This document shows positions 22,801 to 36,839 of a stretch of DNA of 64,000 nt, piece after piece. Each line of letters starts with the position of its first letter. The stretch's first letter is position 1. Source of the stretch: Agelaius tricolor (lineage: Eukaryota > Chordata > Aves > Passeriformes > Icteridae); NCBI GenBank assembly GCA_023055355.1, contig JALJCS010000001.1, positions 103,853,881 to 103,917,880 on the forward strand, read 5' to 3'. The translations under genes and the position numbers were made by a program. The notes beneath the pieces are model-generated. The model had not been told where the DNA came from and ran no database searches. It saw only the letters and a list, made by a program, of their open reading frames with translations.

Positions 22801-25600
22801 TTAGCTCATTATACCATTTATCCTGGGATAATCCTGGGATTTAATTCTCTCCATTTCCTCCTGTCTGCCCAGATAATCTGGATCCATGCATACTGTCACA
22901 TGTTAAGGACTGTCCAGGGTGACAATGATGAGGGAGCCTTATTTTCATTTTAGCAGTTATTCAAAGCATTGGGCAAACATAACCAAAGCACTGAAGGATT
23001 TGTGTTCAACATACACATCCCACACTTTGGAACATTGGAAGTGTGAAGAGTATAGAGAATTGGCAACAGTATGAAGAGAGCAGACTAAATGAATGCTTCT
23101 CTTTCCAGATTTGTACCCCTTAATATGTCATTTAGGACTATCTTTTGACCTGGGTGAATTGGATTCAAATTTCAACAGAGAGAGGAAGAAATTTAATTCA
23201 GCCTCCTGCAGTCTGGATAGGGGCTCTGACTACTAGGTTATTCAAAGAAAGGCATTGTTCTCGCTGTATTTGTTGATTTGTTGTATCTAAGTTTTCCCAT
23301 TCGTATCCCTTTCTCTTGTTAAAGATATCATTTAGCATAATGTAAGTTTTGCTTGTGTTTTCACTTTGAATTAAGAACATGCACAAAAATATGTATGTGC
23401 ATATACATATGGACACAAGTAAAATGTTTTTATTTATTTGTGTGTATACACAGTTTTGTTGGTACAGTGGTAACAGCTCCTTTGTTCTGGTAAATTTTTA
23501 AACTAGCAAGGAAAGCAAAACATCACTTATATAGCAACACTCCTGTATATCCAATAATGCACACCGTCTTAGAGTTTACAATTGCCTAAAGAGTTTATAA
23601 AATATGTTGTATAACAAAATTACATGCAATTACTGCAGTGTCCAAAGCCCCTAAGGATTGAATAATGAATTGTTAATTTGAAATATTTATAAAAAACAGT
23701 TGAAAGAAAAACCTCCTTGCATAGTTTAAGGTAGATAAGGAAACCTCTCTGAGGAAAAAAAATCTGATAAAGTGAGTGTATTTGGGAAAATATGTTTAGT
23801 GCAGCACTACAGTCTAAAATAGATGCTGTATGCAGCACATAAACATATTAATTTGTCAGCAGTTTCTCAGTGCCAAAATACTTGGCAAAGTTTTAAAAGA
23901 GCTATACTGTAGTCTGAGTGGTATCTTGGCAAGAAGCCTGCACTTGTTCTACTATTTCAGTATAGTTTTACTTACCTCATAAGGAAATAAATATGATTAC
24001 TTTTTTAGTTATTTTAATGTCCATTTTGTCCTTCTCCAAAATATCTATACTCTCTCTTCCAAATATCTAGGTCCTATATCAGCAGGTTAAAAAAAATAAT
24101 AAAAAAAAATTCTGTCAACACCCAACCCATGTTCAGAGAAAAGCAATTAATTTGATGGGTTGACAGTTGAAAAAGGTAGCTTCTGACAGACATCCAGTGT
24201 GATGCCAGCCAGAGTGATGTATAGTGTTACACTTTCCTTAAAAGGAAAAGCAAATCAGACGTCCCAAAGGCAAGTCCTTTGTATTCCATTGAAGCTTTTA
24301 GGTATTAGTGTGTCTCTGTTGTGTATTCCTGACAAGCTGTAAAGAATTCTACTGTACTAAAAGGTATTAGAATAGAATTCATAAAAGGCTATATGCCAAT
24401 CCCACACAGGAGAGTTGAAGAGCCAGGCAGAGGGCAAGGAAAGCAGCAACGCTCTGCTCAGTCCCAGAACAGCTGTGCAGACCTCTGGAGCTGGCAGGGG
24501 CAGAGGGGACAGGAAGCAGATTAGCAGAGCAGTATTCAGCCCATTATGCTTCCTTCAAAGTCCATTAGTTACTATAGTAGTTAAAGCATCATAAGTTAGT
24601 GCTCCTCTTCTATTTTGTACAAATGCTCATGCATGAAAGGAAAACTATCACAGATTTAGTAATCTCCTGTGTTTTTTGGTTGAACTTTTGTTGAAGACTT
24701 AGAAATCACATAGTTTGGAAAAAACTCACTAAATTCCTAGTATCTACATGTTGAAAACCTCCCATATCTACTTTTTTGAGTCCAGTTCTCAGGATAGTGA
24801 AGAGCAGAGTATGAACAGACACCTCAAAGACCTGTTTTCCATGAAGGATACAAGGCATACTTCATTTCTATGAAGTCTTTAAGGCATGAAATAGAAAATT
24901 TTCATATTTTTAATTTGAGGGATAAACATAAGCCAGTATTAAGTTTAAATGCTTTGTATAGACATTGTCTTACATGAAAAAGCACAAACCAAGCCAATAG
25001 CTAGATAAGTGCTTAAAACATCTTTTCTAGAAGACAAACTAGTTAAAACTCTTTCAGAACTGTTGTGGTCCATGTAGGAACCATTTTGAAATGGAATAAG
25101 GTTCACAGCCTGTAAATATCTCTGTGTCTCCTGTGTTACCAAGGGAACACTCAATTGAGAGACAGTTGTGCTGCCCAGCAGATTTATGAAGAATCTACAC
25201 AGTCACTCTAGGATGACTTTTAGCATTTGGAGACCATACACTACCTCTTCTGGTCATAGGAGCAAGAACGTTAGTGGGATTCTCTTATGGATTCATCCCA
25301 AATATGCTGTTTCCCTTTCATGACAGAGGCAAAAGACTATAAAGTAAATGGAATTTTACTTACACAATGTCAAGCTGCATTTGAAACCTAGCCAGGAATA
25401 AATCTGTCCCCCAAACTCTTCAGAAGTTATGTTCAGATGATTAACAAGTGCACTAAAATACTAATTAAATATAACATTTGTGTCTTATTGCAACCATGTT
25501 TCAGTTTACAGTATTTATTTGAAAGATTTTGCAAGATAGAGCATTGAGATTGATTTTTACTGGCTGTGTTGCTCCTAGTAGCCAACCAACCAGGGTCATT
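19882..25600. other. Noncoding DNA, no gene seen
   Basis: No frame above 82 codons and none coding-like. The stretch 19882-20460 follows the LTR, but I recognise no retroviral gag, pol or env features in it. A (TTTG)n tract is listed separately. A patch at 21420-21560 has the look of a conserved noncoding element: it holds TTTTAATTAGC and a GTCAAAA-GA-TTTTGAC dyad at 21459-21474. A GC-richer 120 bp at 24410-24525 is unexplained. Confidence 0.55.
21604..21682 (+). repeat. (TTTG)n microsatellite in a T-rich tract
   Basis: T runs followed by about eight TTTG units and a degenerate G/T tail. On the minus strand it is an (AAAC)n array like the one at 15155-15230. Confidence 0.9.
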
Positions 25601-25619
25601 AGGAAAATCAGGGATTTAA

Positions 25620-25654
25620 ATGGGTCTGCAATTTACATACAATTGCAGACCCAT
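25620..25654. repeat. Perfect 14-bp inverted repeat (hairpin)
   Basis: Left arm ATGGGTCTGCAATT (25620-25633), loop TACATAC (7 nt), right arm AATTGCAGACCCAT (25641-25654). The arms are perfectly complementary. The hairpin is too short to be a microRNA precursor as it stands, and flanking bases do not extend the stem. It could be a recent template-switch product or a structured element. Confidence 0.9.
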
Positions 25655-25719
25655 GTGGAGGAAGATACAGTAACAACTTCATCTTTACAAATAGTATGGC
25701 TTTCAAACTGATACATATA

Positions 25720-25737
25720 TGTACTTAATTAAGTACA
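25720..25737. repeat. Perfect 18-bp palindrome
   Basis: TGTACTTAATTAAGTACA reads identically on both strands. It lies 65 bp from the preceding hairpin and is followed within 40 bp by further TGTAC-containing motifs (CTGTACTTATATGTAC, TTTGTACATA). The cluster of GTAC dyads is denser than the surroundings. Confidence 0.9.
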
Positions 25738-28700
25738 CATACTGTACTTATATGTACACTGATTTTGTACATATAATAAGCTTTGTGATATTGGAAGTTT
25801 GTGCATTGGGATTTTTGCAAAATTTATACTTTGTCTTCCTACAGTCTGGAGCAAGCCCTCCTCACAAGATTTTCTCCCAGGTCCAGTAACTCAATGGACC
25901 ATCAGTTGTACTACTGTTACACATATTGAGATTTGACTCAAGGCCTTTAAGAAAGCAAGATTGAATAAAATTCAATATTTGAGACTTTATTCATTGGGAT
26001 ATTTGACAACGTTCCCAAAAATATCCTCTTATAAACATTATTGTGACAAAACTTTGCAGGTATTTCTGTAGGGATTTTGATTAAGATTGAAAGCACTGAT
26101 GAGTGTCATTTAGCAAAGGACTTATACTCATATTTAACCTCAAGAACTGAAAAAAAAAGAATATCTTAAAAGGTACGTGTGTATGAGTATCTGTGCACAC
26201 AGACACATGCATTCACACATGATACTCTTATAATTTAAGGCCTTTGTTGTTCTGTGTGTGTAATCCCCTCTACAAATCTCAGTACTAAAAAAGGTTTAGA
26301 AAAATGTTTACCAGGCAGTGAATTGGTCAAGTCCAAATTGAATTGGTCAGTTACCTGATGCTCAACTCTTTGAAAGTTAGGATATTAATATTGAAGACAT
26401 CATGCATCTCACACACCCCATACAATAAACCACTGCATTACTCTCATCCAGGAAAAAGGTCGTTTAGCAGCTAACCTTAGATCCTGCATCCATGTATCTA
26501 TTTTCAACAAACTTTTACTTTTGACATTTGCTAAACAAGAGTACTGCAGAGGCTAACATAATCACTGAATAAGTGAATCAACTGACACATTTTGGAATAA
26601 ATATCAATCCTATTTTACAAGAAAACTCCTGTTAAATCTACAGGAAAATTCTTATTATTAAAATAGTCTTGCATATAAGCATAAACTTTTGGCCAAAGCT
26701 TAGCAGTTGACTAAAATGTATATTTGATGATGTCTTTATTTCTTATCCAGGAGACTGTCATACTGGTTCTATCCTGCAGCTCTTAAAATATGTGCATTCA
26801 TTTTCAGTTAGAATGCTAACAGATATAATTTCTCCATAATACAGAGATTTTAACTGGTTTATTAGTGAGGTTAGGCAACAGTCCATGGTAGAGCTGTTTC
26901 AGATATATGAAGTGACTGCCAAGTAAACTCTTTTTCGTGCAATGTTTCAAAGATGGGTAGTTGATTCTTCAATGCAGTGCACCAAAAAGTAGTACAATGC
27001 TACTGCCATCATTACACCATCTTTTTGACCCCACTATATTCCTCCTATCTTGTGAAAAATCATGAGTTTATAGACTTCCTGATCTGCATGCTTATTGCTC
27101 AATATTCTGATTAGCAGACTTTAATTAACTTGTCTCTGTAAGTTTGCCTACTTGCTTTTCAAACACATTTCAGTTTGGCATCCAGTGTTCATCACATTTT
27201 AACAACATGCTGTGAGAAACAAGCTTATTTTTCTTTGTTTTAAAGTTTACACCTGATGATTTCATTTGAATGCCCCTTGGGTTTTCTGCTATTAAAATTT
27301 TTAGATAATAGTTGTAATTCATCATCATTACCCATTTCCTTCTCTGTGTGTTACTACCTCCTTCCCCTGTTGTCTTCCTTCCACTCTTGGAAGTATTACA
27401 TTAGTGTATTGCTCCTTGTAATGAAGCTGTTCTTCAACTCTGATAGTATTTTGTTTCTTTCTCAAGTTCTGCTATATAATTTTTTTAATACTGTAACCTG
27501 AGTTCCTGTGTTGTATAATGGAATAATAAATCGACAAAATATACATATTAATAATAATTGTCAAAATATTTTTTCCATGGCTTTTCAGTTGTTTTTGATT
27601 TTTTTTCTGCTACTCCCTTGTACTGCATTTGTCCCTGGGCACATCAGATCAGTAGCTAGTGGTCTTAAGTAAACATCCACAGTGAGATAGTCTGTGCCTG
27701 AGTGATCTGATGTCAGGGTCTTTGTGGTTCATCTGTTGTTCCTGAAAGTTTTTCCTTAAAATTTATAATTTTGAATCAGTTTAGACTGATTTTTTTTAAT
27801 TCATTTTAATTCTTCTTATTTTAATTCAAATTTTAGGTTTACTTCCTCCAGAGAAAATCCTCAGAGACATTTCGGCTCAGACCATGGCTGCATTTGGTCT
27901 TGTTCATCTCTGGCCATGAAATGAGCTGATTTGATGCACTAAGCCTCAGAAGGCTGTTAGATCATGGCAGGTTTATGATTTTTGAGGCACACTTTTATTC
28001 TGCAAATACCTTGCTTGTGATCACTTCAAAGTGTGCAGTGAAGTTGCAGTCACCAAAGTACAGCTGGGCCACTCTACTCCAACACCACACTTGGTGCACT
28101 TTTCTTGGTTTATAGTAGCACACATCCTATTTCAGCCATGTTGCCATAGCAAGCAACATCAAATATCCTTTGTTCAATTTACTCTTTTCTTATCTTTCCT
28201 CTCTCTCAAGCCATCAACACTGGAGAGAAATTTAGCAGCACAACCTTGTTTGTGCTTATGTTGCTGACACGGATAAGATGGAGAAGAGTAGCCTCATCCT
28301 ACCTTGTTTATTTTGGTGCTAAGACAATACATGTGATAAACAAGCTTTTAAATTTCCCTCAAATATTTGATACTGTATGATTCAGTGCAGGGCTTCATGC
28401 TCACTTTCAAGTTTTATTATTTATGTTCATAAGTCTGTGTGTGTCCTAGATGCTGATTGAATCTTTTGGATGATCATTTGAATGAAAAATTGGTTTGTTT
28501 GTCTGGTTGGTTTTTATCTCAGCTTGAAAGGGATATATTTTTGTTACAATGGATTTCTTTTCTACTTTCTGCATTGGAACCTATTTGCACACACTTCCTC
28601 AGCATAAAGAATTGTTTCAGTGGGGTCACAGCCCTCAGAGTTCAGCTGGCTGTCAGCATTCCAGCTGAATGGCATCTGCACTTACATCCTGTTTCAAGGG

Positions 28701-31629
28701 GAAATGCAAACAATCATGCTGCTTCAGGAACAAAAATCTCAATATTTATGTTAAAATCATTTTTGATTAAAAGCCAATTACACTGAAGATGATGCAAATC
28801 TGTCCTGCTTTTGTTTAGGCAAATCCAGAGATAAAAGCCCTGGATTGAAACCCACTCTTCTGCTTCTCATTGAACTATCTGGAGTTTTGAAATTTTAGCT
28901 GTTCTATAACCCTAATCAGCCACACAGGATGCCTAAAGATATGACCATATGAAGGAAGTATGCAGAAGTAGTGACTGTTTGCTACCTCTAAGTTGCCAGC
29001 TTCCCTAATGATTGTCTTGGGCAGTTCTAGAGAGTTCCTGGTTGATTGTGTATCAGATATGCAGGTAGGGTACAGTTTAAAATCTGAAAACTATTTGGTT
29101 TTGCCATTCTCAGGAAAACAAGGAAATTAAATTTTCATTAGGCTTATGAAATAACTAAACTTTCTTGTGGTACATCCTAAACAGAAAAAAAAAAAAAAAA
29201 CATAGTTCAGAATGGCATCTTCATGAGATTTGTGTGGAGATCTACTTAGCTGAGTAATGAGTAACATTCAAATAGTATGAAGGGCTTATACTTTAGTCCT
29301 TTCTTGACTTAATAATGTTGGAACTTACTCTTACATGCAGAATTTCTCCATATGTCCATGCTGAAACTATATATAATCATGTTGCAAGAAGTATCTGAAA
29401 TATAATAATAAAACAGGCTAATACAACAACCTTTATATTCAGTACATATTTTGTAAAACAACACAATTTTAATAACTAAAAAAAATTATAATAGAACACT
29501 CATGTCTGTAAAACCAAACACTTCAGCACATAATTAACTCACCTGAATGCTTAAATATCTTTAAGTAAATTATTATGAACAGAAATGGACTTAAGTTCAC
29601 TGAGTCCCATGAAACTTAGGCTAAAACAATACATTCCTTAGAGCCCGGGAAATGTGTTTCACTGTTCATGAATAAGCATAGCATGCACAGTATGATACCA
29701 CAAGAGAAAAATGATATAAGAGGAAAAGTTCCTCCTGCAAAATAAATGGCCTGTAATGTAAAATAAACACAAGACAGCAAATTGAAGAAATAAAAAATAA
29801 GCAAACTACAAGACTATTGTATCACTGAATCAAGCATGCACATAAGGCCTTCTATTCTGTTTTCAGACTTTTTTTCAACTTTTCATGGGGTGATTTAATC
29901 AAGCTATCTGCACAGCTATCAGAGTACTTTTCTTTTTTCTTCATTTTTGCTATTAAGATCAGAAATGAGGGCTTCTCCCCCCCTTCCTCCTCCCCATCCC
30001 TATATTGGATCGAAATTCCCATGTAGGTCAGTTCTGTTTGCCATAGGACATTGTGTGTAGGCTAAAAGAATAAAATGTCAAAAGACATGTACGAAGATTT
30101 CTTCCTCTGATTACTCATTTCATACACTTATTCCAGTGAGCAAGGTTTAAATTCTTAATATATCACATTCAACAACCTGCAAAGAAGTTCACTGAGAACA
30201 AAAGAGAGTGAGGGAAGGATGTGTCAGAAGCCTTTTTGTAGGTAGTTCATGCACATACTAATTTCTATTGTACCATTCCTGATTCTCAGAGGCAGATCAA
30301 ACTTGAAAGAAGACTGAATTCAAGTACTATTTTTGCTACTTGAACTGAGCACATTCCATGGCTCTTATCATCTTCAAAGGTTGCCTCCTGCTTTATGAAT
30401 AATGGGTCCCTAAAGCGATGTTGTCAAAACAAAAAAGCAGGTAAGTCACTGCACAATTATAATTGTTACCAGTAGTAAAGGGCAAAGGTGTTTTGGTTTC
30501 TCTGAAATAAATTTTCAGATTACATGGAAAGCCTTAGTCCAAGAAACAATTAGAAACAGAAATTTTAGTCAAATTATTCCAATCACAAAACCCCTCTCTA
30601 ATTAGAATTGACTATAAACTGGAAAGTTGAATTCAAATATGCTCAAACTTCATGGCATCCAAAGGTTATTTATTTGAATATTAATTCCTATGAGATATTT
30701 CAGAAACTTCTCTGACAGTATTCTGAAAATTTCAAGCCATACAGCTAAACAAGTTCTTGTTATCTTACTATTTCTTCTTTTATTGCACCATTTAAATTTG
30801 GTACCACATATCAATGTATCAGTGCAATATTTGCATTGGCTATTAATGCAGAGCTCTGGGCAAAAGTAGTCAAATATAATTTTTCAGTGTTTTTGCGTCT
30901 AATTATTTTCTCTTTCATTTGAAAAAAATGGTTTTTTAAAAACTGAATGCTTAAAATGTGATCAGTAAATCTGCCATGATGTGGCAGTAAAGAGGCAGTA
31001 AAAAAAAACTGAGATATTTTCAAAGGTATATCAAGGAACCTTAATTTCTTTTTCAGTGAGAGCTGGGATCCTAAATTCCTCTTGACCAAAATCTTATTCA
31101 TAGACACAAATTTAGAATGCAGAATCAATCACTTAAAAATATCCAGGTCTTCTGAATTAGAACTTATAGATCTATTGAACATTGAGGTATTTTGTTTTAA
31201 TCTTCTATGCAAACCCAGAATTTTTAAACTTTCTTCACATCAGTACACATTTATTTTCAATTAACCTGAGAACTCTATTTTCTATGACCAATTCTAATAA
31301 TTAATATTGCCCTAAACATAATTTTCCTGTTCTAAATTTAACCAAGATTTCAGAGGCATTAAATTTAAAACTAACAGCCCAATCTTAGAGAAAGTTGATT
31401 ATCTTTCCTATTCAAGAATAGACATGTCCTAAGAATTAGAAAGAAAAATTTAGATAAATTAATGGCATGTGAAAAACTGAACATATCAAGTCTACAGTGA
31501 TTTTCATCTTGTGCAATAAAAATAAGTTCTCATTTACAAAAGAGTATTGGAGGTGTTTAAAATGTATTAGATTTCAACAGAAGAAAAGTCTTCATCTACA
31601 AGATAAGAACATAAATGATCTTAGATTAA
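25738..31629. other. Noncoding DNA, no gene seen
   Basis: Open frames reach 109 codons (28457-28786) but none is coding-like. Seen: an 11-bp direct repeat TGAATTGGTCA at 26319-26329 and 26339-26349, a 16-base A run at 29185-29200, and a 14-bp palindrome ACAATTATAATTGT at 30453-30466. The palindrome lies next to a consensus splice donor CAG|GTAAGT at 30438-30446. No partner acceptor or frame makes the donor an exon end. Confidence 0.55.
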
Positions 31630-32201
31630 TGTCATGGTTTAACCACAGCAAGCAACCAAGAACCACATGGTGACTCTCTCACTCCTGTACCAATGAGATT
31701 AGGGACAGAATTGGAGAGGTAAAAGGTAGATAACCCCTGGATTGAGATAAAATCAGTTTTATAGGAAAAGCAAAAGCTGTGCACACAGCAAAGCAAAGCA
31801 AGGAATTAATTCCCTGCTTCCCATGGGCAGGTGGGTGCTCAGCCACCCCCAGGAGAGCAGGGCCCCATCACACCTCAGGGTGACTTGGGAACACAAACGC
31901 CATCACTGCAAATGTCCTCCCCTTCCTCCTGCTTCCCCTGCCTTCTACACCCAGCATGATGTCACACGGGCTGGAATGTCCCTTTGGTCAGTTGGGGTCA
32001 CCTGTCCGGGCTGTGTCTCCTCCCAGCCTCCCAGCCACTTCCCAGCCTGGCAGCACAAAAATCAGAAAAGGCCTTGGCTCTGTGTAAGCTCTACTCAGCA
32101 ATAACAAAACCAGCTCTCTCTTTTAAACCCTGTGTTCAGCACAAATACAAAACACAGCCACTGTGAAAAAATTTCACTCTACCCCAGCCAAAACCAGGAC
32201 A
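31630..32201 (-). mobile_element. ERVL-type solo LTR, inverted orientation
   Basis: Read on the minus strand, the element starts TGTCCTGGTTTTGGCTGGGG at 32201 and ends GGTTAAACCATGACA at 31630, with the expected TG...CA termini. In between are the same ordered blocks as in the plus-strand copies at 18640 and 19273. Blocks matching the 18640 copy closely include GGCTGGGAGGAGACACAGCC and CTGACCAAAGGGACATTCCA, plus a CAGCTTTTGCTTTTCCTATA stretch before the polyadenylation region. Its TATA position reads GGTGTAGAAGG, so the promoter is probably dead. Flanks are ATTAA (31625-31629) and ACTAA (32202-32206), a 4-of-5 match to a 5-bp target-site duplication. Length is about 572 bp with no internal sequence, so it is a solo LTR. 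Confidence 0.86.
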
Positions 32202-35200
32202 ACTAAGCACTTCAATATCTATTCTTAGTCTGTTCAAATGTTGATCAAGAGCTATGGGGACTTTCAAGATGTTAGATCTCACATCTTTCAGGATGATATT
32301 TTGAGTGGTTCAATGGGAGGTCTCTGTACTGCCTCATGCCTGCTGTTGTGACTTATAAACAATGGCATGGTTTGTTCAAATCATAGCCACCCTTTATGAA
32401 TTGCACTGTGTCAAAACGCAGATTCCTTTTTATGTATTATTCCAGATTCTATTTGAAGGGCCTAACAAAAACTAAAAAACCATGTATAAAAGCATCATGC
32501 AGCCTTGCTCACATTCACATCAAATCCTCGATCCAACTTAGTTATTTCAAATACTTGCAGAACCTGAGGCAACTTCTGGATAACCATGAGTCTGAGTGGG
32601 AGATGAAACTCCTAAACTTGCTTGAGAACTTAAATAGGAGGTATGCAGTCAAACTGGTTAAACCAGAGGGAATAAAAACCCAAATGGTTTTATTCATCTC
32701 AGCCCTGCCTAAATAGCTTCTAGGATATTTAATAACACTCCACTCAGCATCTCTCCAGTACATTTGGATCATCAGAGCCAAGTCAGGCTGTCTGTTAGCT
32801 CCTGAATAGTGTTAATTGACAGGAACCTGAAGAGGTGAATCTTTAAGGTCACAAAGGATAGCAGATAGCCCATCAATTAAGGTGAAGTAAAATTACATTT
32901 AGTGTTTGTGAGGTCAATCAAATGACTTCCCATTGGATTGTAAAACACTGAATAAAGCACTATGGAGTAATACTATAACCTCTTTGTTAGTCTTAATTTA
33001 CACTTAGTTCATAGAAGAAATACTTGCAGAATGAAAAAGTTGTATATGCTGCCTGCCTCCTTTAAAGAAATAGACATTATAAAAGAATACATACGGCAAA
33101 ACTGGTTCTGGCTAGTTTTTACTTTCCTAATTCTTAATCTTAATGCTATTTTCAGAATGCTGATAGCTTGAACTTTATTTTTCTGATTTTTACATGCTGC
33201 AAACATAATTCAAAGTATGAACGTTACTTTGCATGTGGTTCAAATAGAGACGAACAAGGAATTACTAGCTGACCAAAGAGATTAACATAGGCTAATTACA
33301 AAAGCCAAAGAATAAATGTTCATAAATTCTTTCCACAGAATTCTTAGCCTTTCTGCCAAGTTTTACTGGTTTTATTTTAATTTTATTTATTTTCTTTTAT
33401 TTTGAAAATGATCTCCTGACTTTTGAAGGTAATATTAATATTTTTTACTTTTTATTATGATTGTTAATATTTTAAAATTACAATAACAGTAAAAAAAATT
33501 AGTGGTGTTTAAGAAGGGTAACAAGATTACTTCTTAAATAAATAGAAGGAATAAGGAGTGTTAATAGCTTTTTGTACCTTATTAGGCCTATAGCCTCTAG
33601 TCTTGGAGTAAGCAATATAAAAGCAGGGAAAAAAAAATAAAATCCTCTAATAACTTAACTTCCCTGAATATTTTGTTTGTAACTAGTAGTAATTTTATAT
33701 AAACTTGCATGCTTCAAGCATGATAAATGGATTTCCATGGAGCAATGTGTGTCTTGTCTGTCATAAGACACAAAGAGCAGCATTTGTAGAATCCCACAAA
33801 TACCAAATTGAGTCTTGTGAATCCATCTTAGTCCAGGTTAAAATGAATTATTTTTGGCAATAAGCAGGTTGTCTTCTGATAAACCTGTGTGGAGACAGGT
33901 TGGACCCACAAAGAAGCAGCAAGAAATGTGTATGGATTACTTTTTTTTTTTGTTTGTTTCCCTGGGTAAAAGGGGTAGATGTGTATGCTGCATCAAGCAA
34001 TGGTCTGCCACAAGACAGACAAGACAGGATGTATGTAGGACATGGATAAATCCAGCCCTTCTGCACCCAGTGTTTACCAAGCTGTTCATCTGGGGACAGC
34101 CTCTAGGCAGAAATGGTGGCCATTATTATTCCATTTCTTCTTGGTTTGAAAAAAGGCAGAAGGGAAGTGAAATCAGGAATCTTACGTAGGACTTTCATTT
34201 CAGGTTCCTTTGCCCAATTATGTATTGCAGACATCTCTAGTTATTTTAGCTGTTTTGAGTATGAAAGGAAAAAAAAATTAGACAAAAGGCAAAAATCTTA
34301 CTTTTAGTGTTTAAAGAACTTATAATTTATATAAATAGGCTAAAAGTAAATGACTAACTATAATAATATAACATAAAACCTCTATTGTGGAATAACTTGG
34401 ATGAAGGGTTAATTCATTATTTACCTTCTCTAGTTTAATTTGTATCATATAAAAACAAAGTCCAAGGCCAGCACCAGTCCCATGGCCTTCCCTGTACATG
34501 CACATGGTTTTTCTATTGGTACTTACAGAGTACCAATATGGACATTAAACCAGGGAGAATACAATCCTGGACCATATCATACCCCAGGAACCTGATATCT
34601 TGGCAGGAACTCAAGGCCTGTTCAAGTTCTCTATCATCATCATCATCAAGTTCTTCATGTTTTCTTAGGACACATCTTGCACTTGTGTTTAAAATGGGGT
34701 GAAGGGAAGAGCCTGGAAAATGAAGAGCTGGTTACATGATGTGTCAGCATTTGCTTATTCTTTATATAGCATAACATATGGCAAATTCTCTTTTCTTTCC
34801 CTCCCATTCCCTGTATTGAAATTATTTTCTACAAAATTATGAAAGGCATAAATGCTCTTGGCTGCAAGCCTCCTCCATTGAAATGGGAGTGGCAGGGGGA
34901 GAGGAGGGTGATGACTGCAAAGGAGTTCAATGTAAAATGAAGACATTATTTTCAAATTATTTTTTCGTGTATAAAATCTGAGGATTATTCAGGATGTCCT
35001 ATTTTGATAATTATTCTCTTTGTTCATGCTACTGTAATACAGAAGCAAGTGCATTATACCTCTTTCCTGATATAAGTCCATATTTTATGCAAGCTAATAA
35101 CTTCAAAGTACAGGGCAGGTTGTTCAAATCACTTTTATTATACAGAGCATATTCAATATAGCATAGAAATGTTTGCCTACTAAAGTCTCTTTTATAATGG

Positions 35201-36839
35201 ATTGTATTGACTTTGCTGGTTTTAAACTAAATATCAACCATAAGGTAAGAGTGGGAAGGAACAGATGGAGAGTTCATTTCTCAGAATGTATTGGAATCAA
35301 AATACATTATTTAAAATTCATACCCAAATGGGGCTCTGAGAAATTATAAATGATAACTCTACACTATTTTTATAGTGATGCCTCTGATACAGTATTAACA
35401 TAATGATTGTGCAACAAAGTAAAGAAATAATATCTGTGTGGTATTATTAGTGTTACTGTTGCAAATATATAGCTGCTGTCTTACACAAGGAAACAGGAAT
35501 GAGTTTGAAAAAGGAACCTGCCTGTGTGTCACTTTTGAGGATTGGAACCACAACAGTTTCCAGGAACCAGTGAAATATTTTACTAAAAATGTGATCATTT
35601 ATGTCATTAATCTCGTTCCCATTTCAGTGAACCTGTGTACATGTATTATATTGTCCCTAACTTATAGTGACTCAGCTTTTGCCAAAAAACCCTAACAAAA
35701 GTATTTATTAACAAGTCTTTAATCTCATATTTTTTTAAGATACATATATCTTACTGTCTACACCTTAGCTATTACTACTTTAGCCTCTTTTTCCAGTCAA
35801 TAGAAAAAACTGGGCTTACAGATACTGGGATTTTTTTGCTTATCTGTTTTTTATATGTAAAAATATAGGATAATGTGAGTTGTATGTATAGTGTCAATTT
35901 AAGCCTGTTGACTCTGAAGAGAGCCTTGATGGCAAGCTCAAACAGAAATATTTACAAAGCAAATGTCTTTGTTAGAACAGATGAATCTGATCTTCTGCAT
36001 GAGTAAAACAAGTTTTTGATAACAAAATGGATGAAATTGTGAACCTTTCCTGGAGAGGGCCAGCTTCAATGCTGCATAAAAGACTTTTTATTTATCCTGT
36101 AGAAGTCTTATTCGTGGAAACATTTAGCTTATAGAAACTGATCTAAAAAGTCAAGGCAAAAGTTTACGCAGGGAATGATGCATTTATCACATAAATGGAG
36201 CAAATTGGTTTTGGCATCATGTTGCTGGGTTGAGGGATGCTGGGTGATTTTTTATTTCATTTTCATCTAACATCCAACTGAATTAAAAACACTGCTGTTA
36301 GTAAAGTTAAGGCAGAGGCCATTTATGTGTTCCTCCAACCACTGGATATAATCACCTGCATTTGTATTCTGCCAACAGATCACTTCTCACAACTTATAAA
36401 TTCAGTCAGTGTCCAGCGATCTCTTCCAGTAATCTTTAGCATGAAAAATACACTGCAATGAATTTAAAAAGTGGTGGTTAAGTATCAAAATATCACATGA
36501 CATTTAGTCTAAATTTTATGATGCTTTGCTTGTAGACGTCCTTCATACAAAGTGACTTGAATGAATGCAAGATTTTTTCTTCCTCCTTTAGCATGAAAGT
36601 GTCCTGGTTTATTATTTTTAAGTCATTTTTTTTAGGTGGGACTGAAAGCAAGGCTGCTTACAGAGAAGCCAGGGAAGTTTAATATATATTAAAGAATAAC
36701 TGAAATTGTTCTTATTCCTCCCCTGCAGTCTGGGAAAAGGTACCACATAGAAGCTTCCAAGATATTGTGAAACTGAGATACTGTATTCTCGTGCTTCTAC
36801 ACAAGTCAGATACACCACCTGGACTCCCAAAAGCATGTT
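32202..36839. other. Noncoding DNA, no gene seen
   Basis: Directly right of the LTR is a 106-codon plus-strand frame (32396-32716). Its second half has a balanced, charged composition, but it shows no domain and no gene signals, so I do not call it. A short (ATC)n run sits at 34628-34648. Much of 33340-33680 is very AT-rich. No RNA genes seen. Confidence 0.55.

Noticed and set aside
29185..29200. 16-base A run as the tail of a processed pseudogene
   Set aside because: No gene-like sequence precedes it and no flanking target-site duplication is visible. CR1 rarely makes processed copies in birds.
32396..32716. 106-codon plus-strand frame with a charged, protein-like second half
   Set aside because: Considered as a coding relic, but there is no upstream support, no donor or acceptor and no recognised motif.
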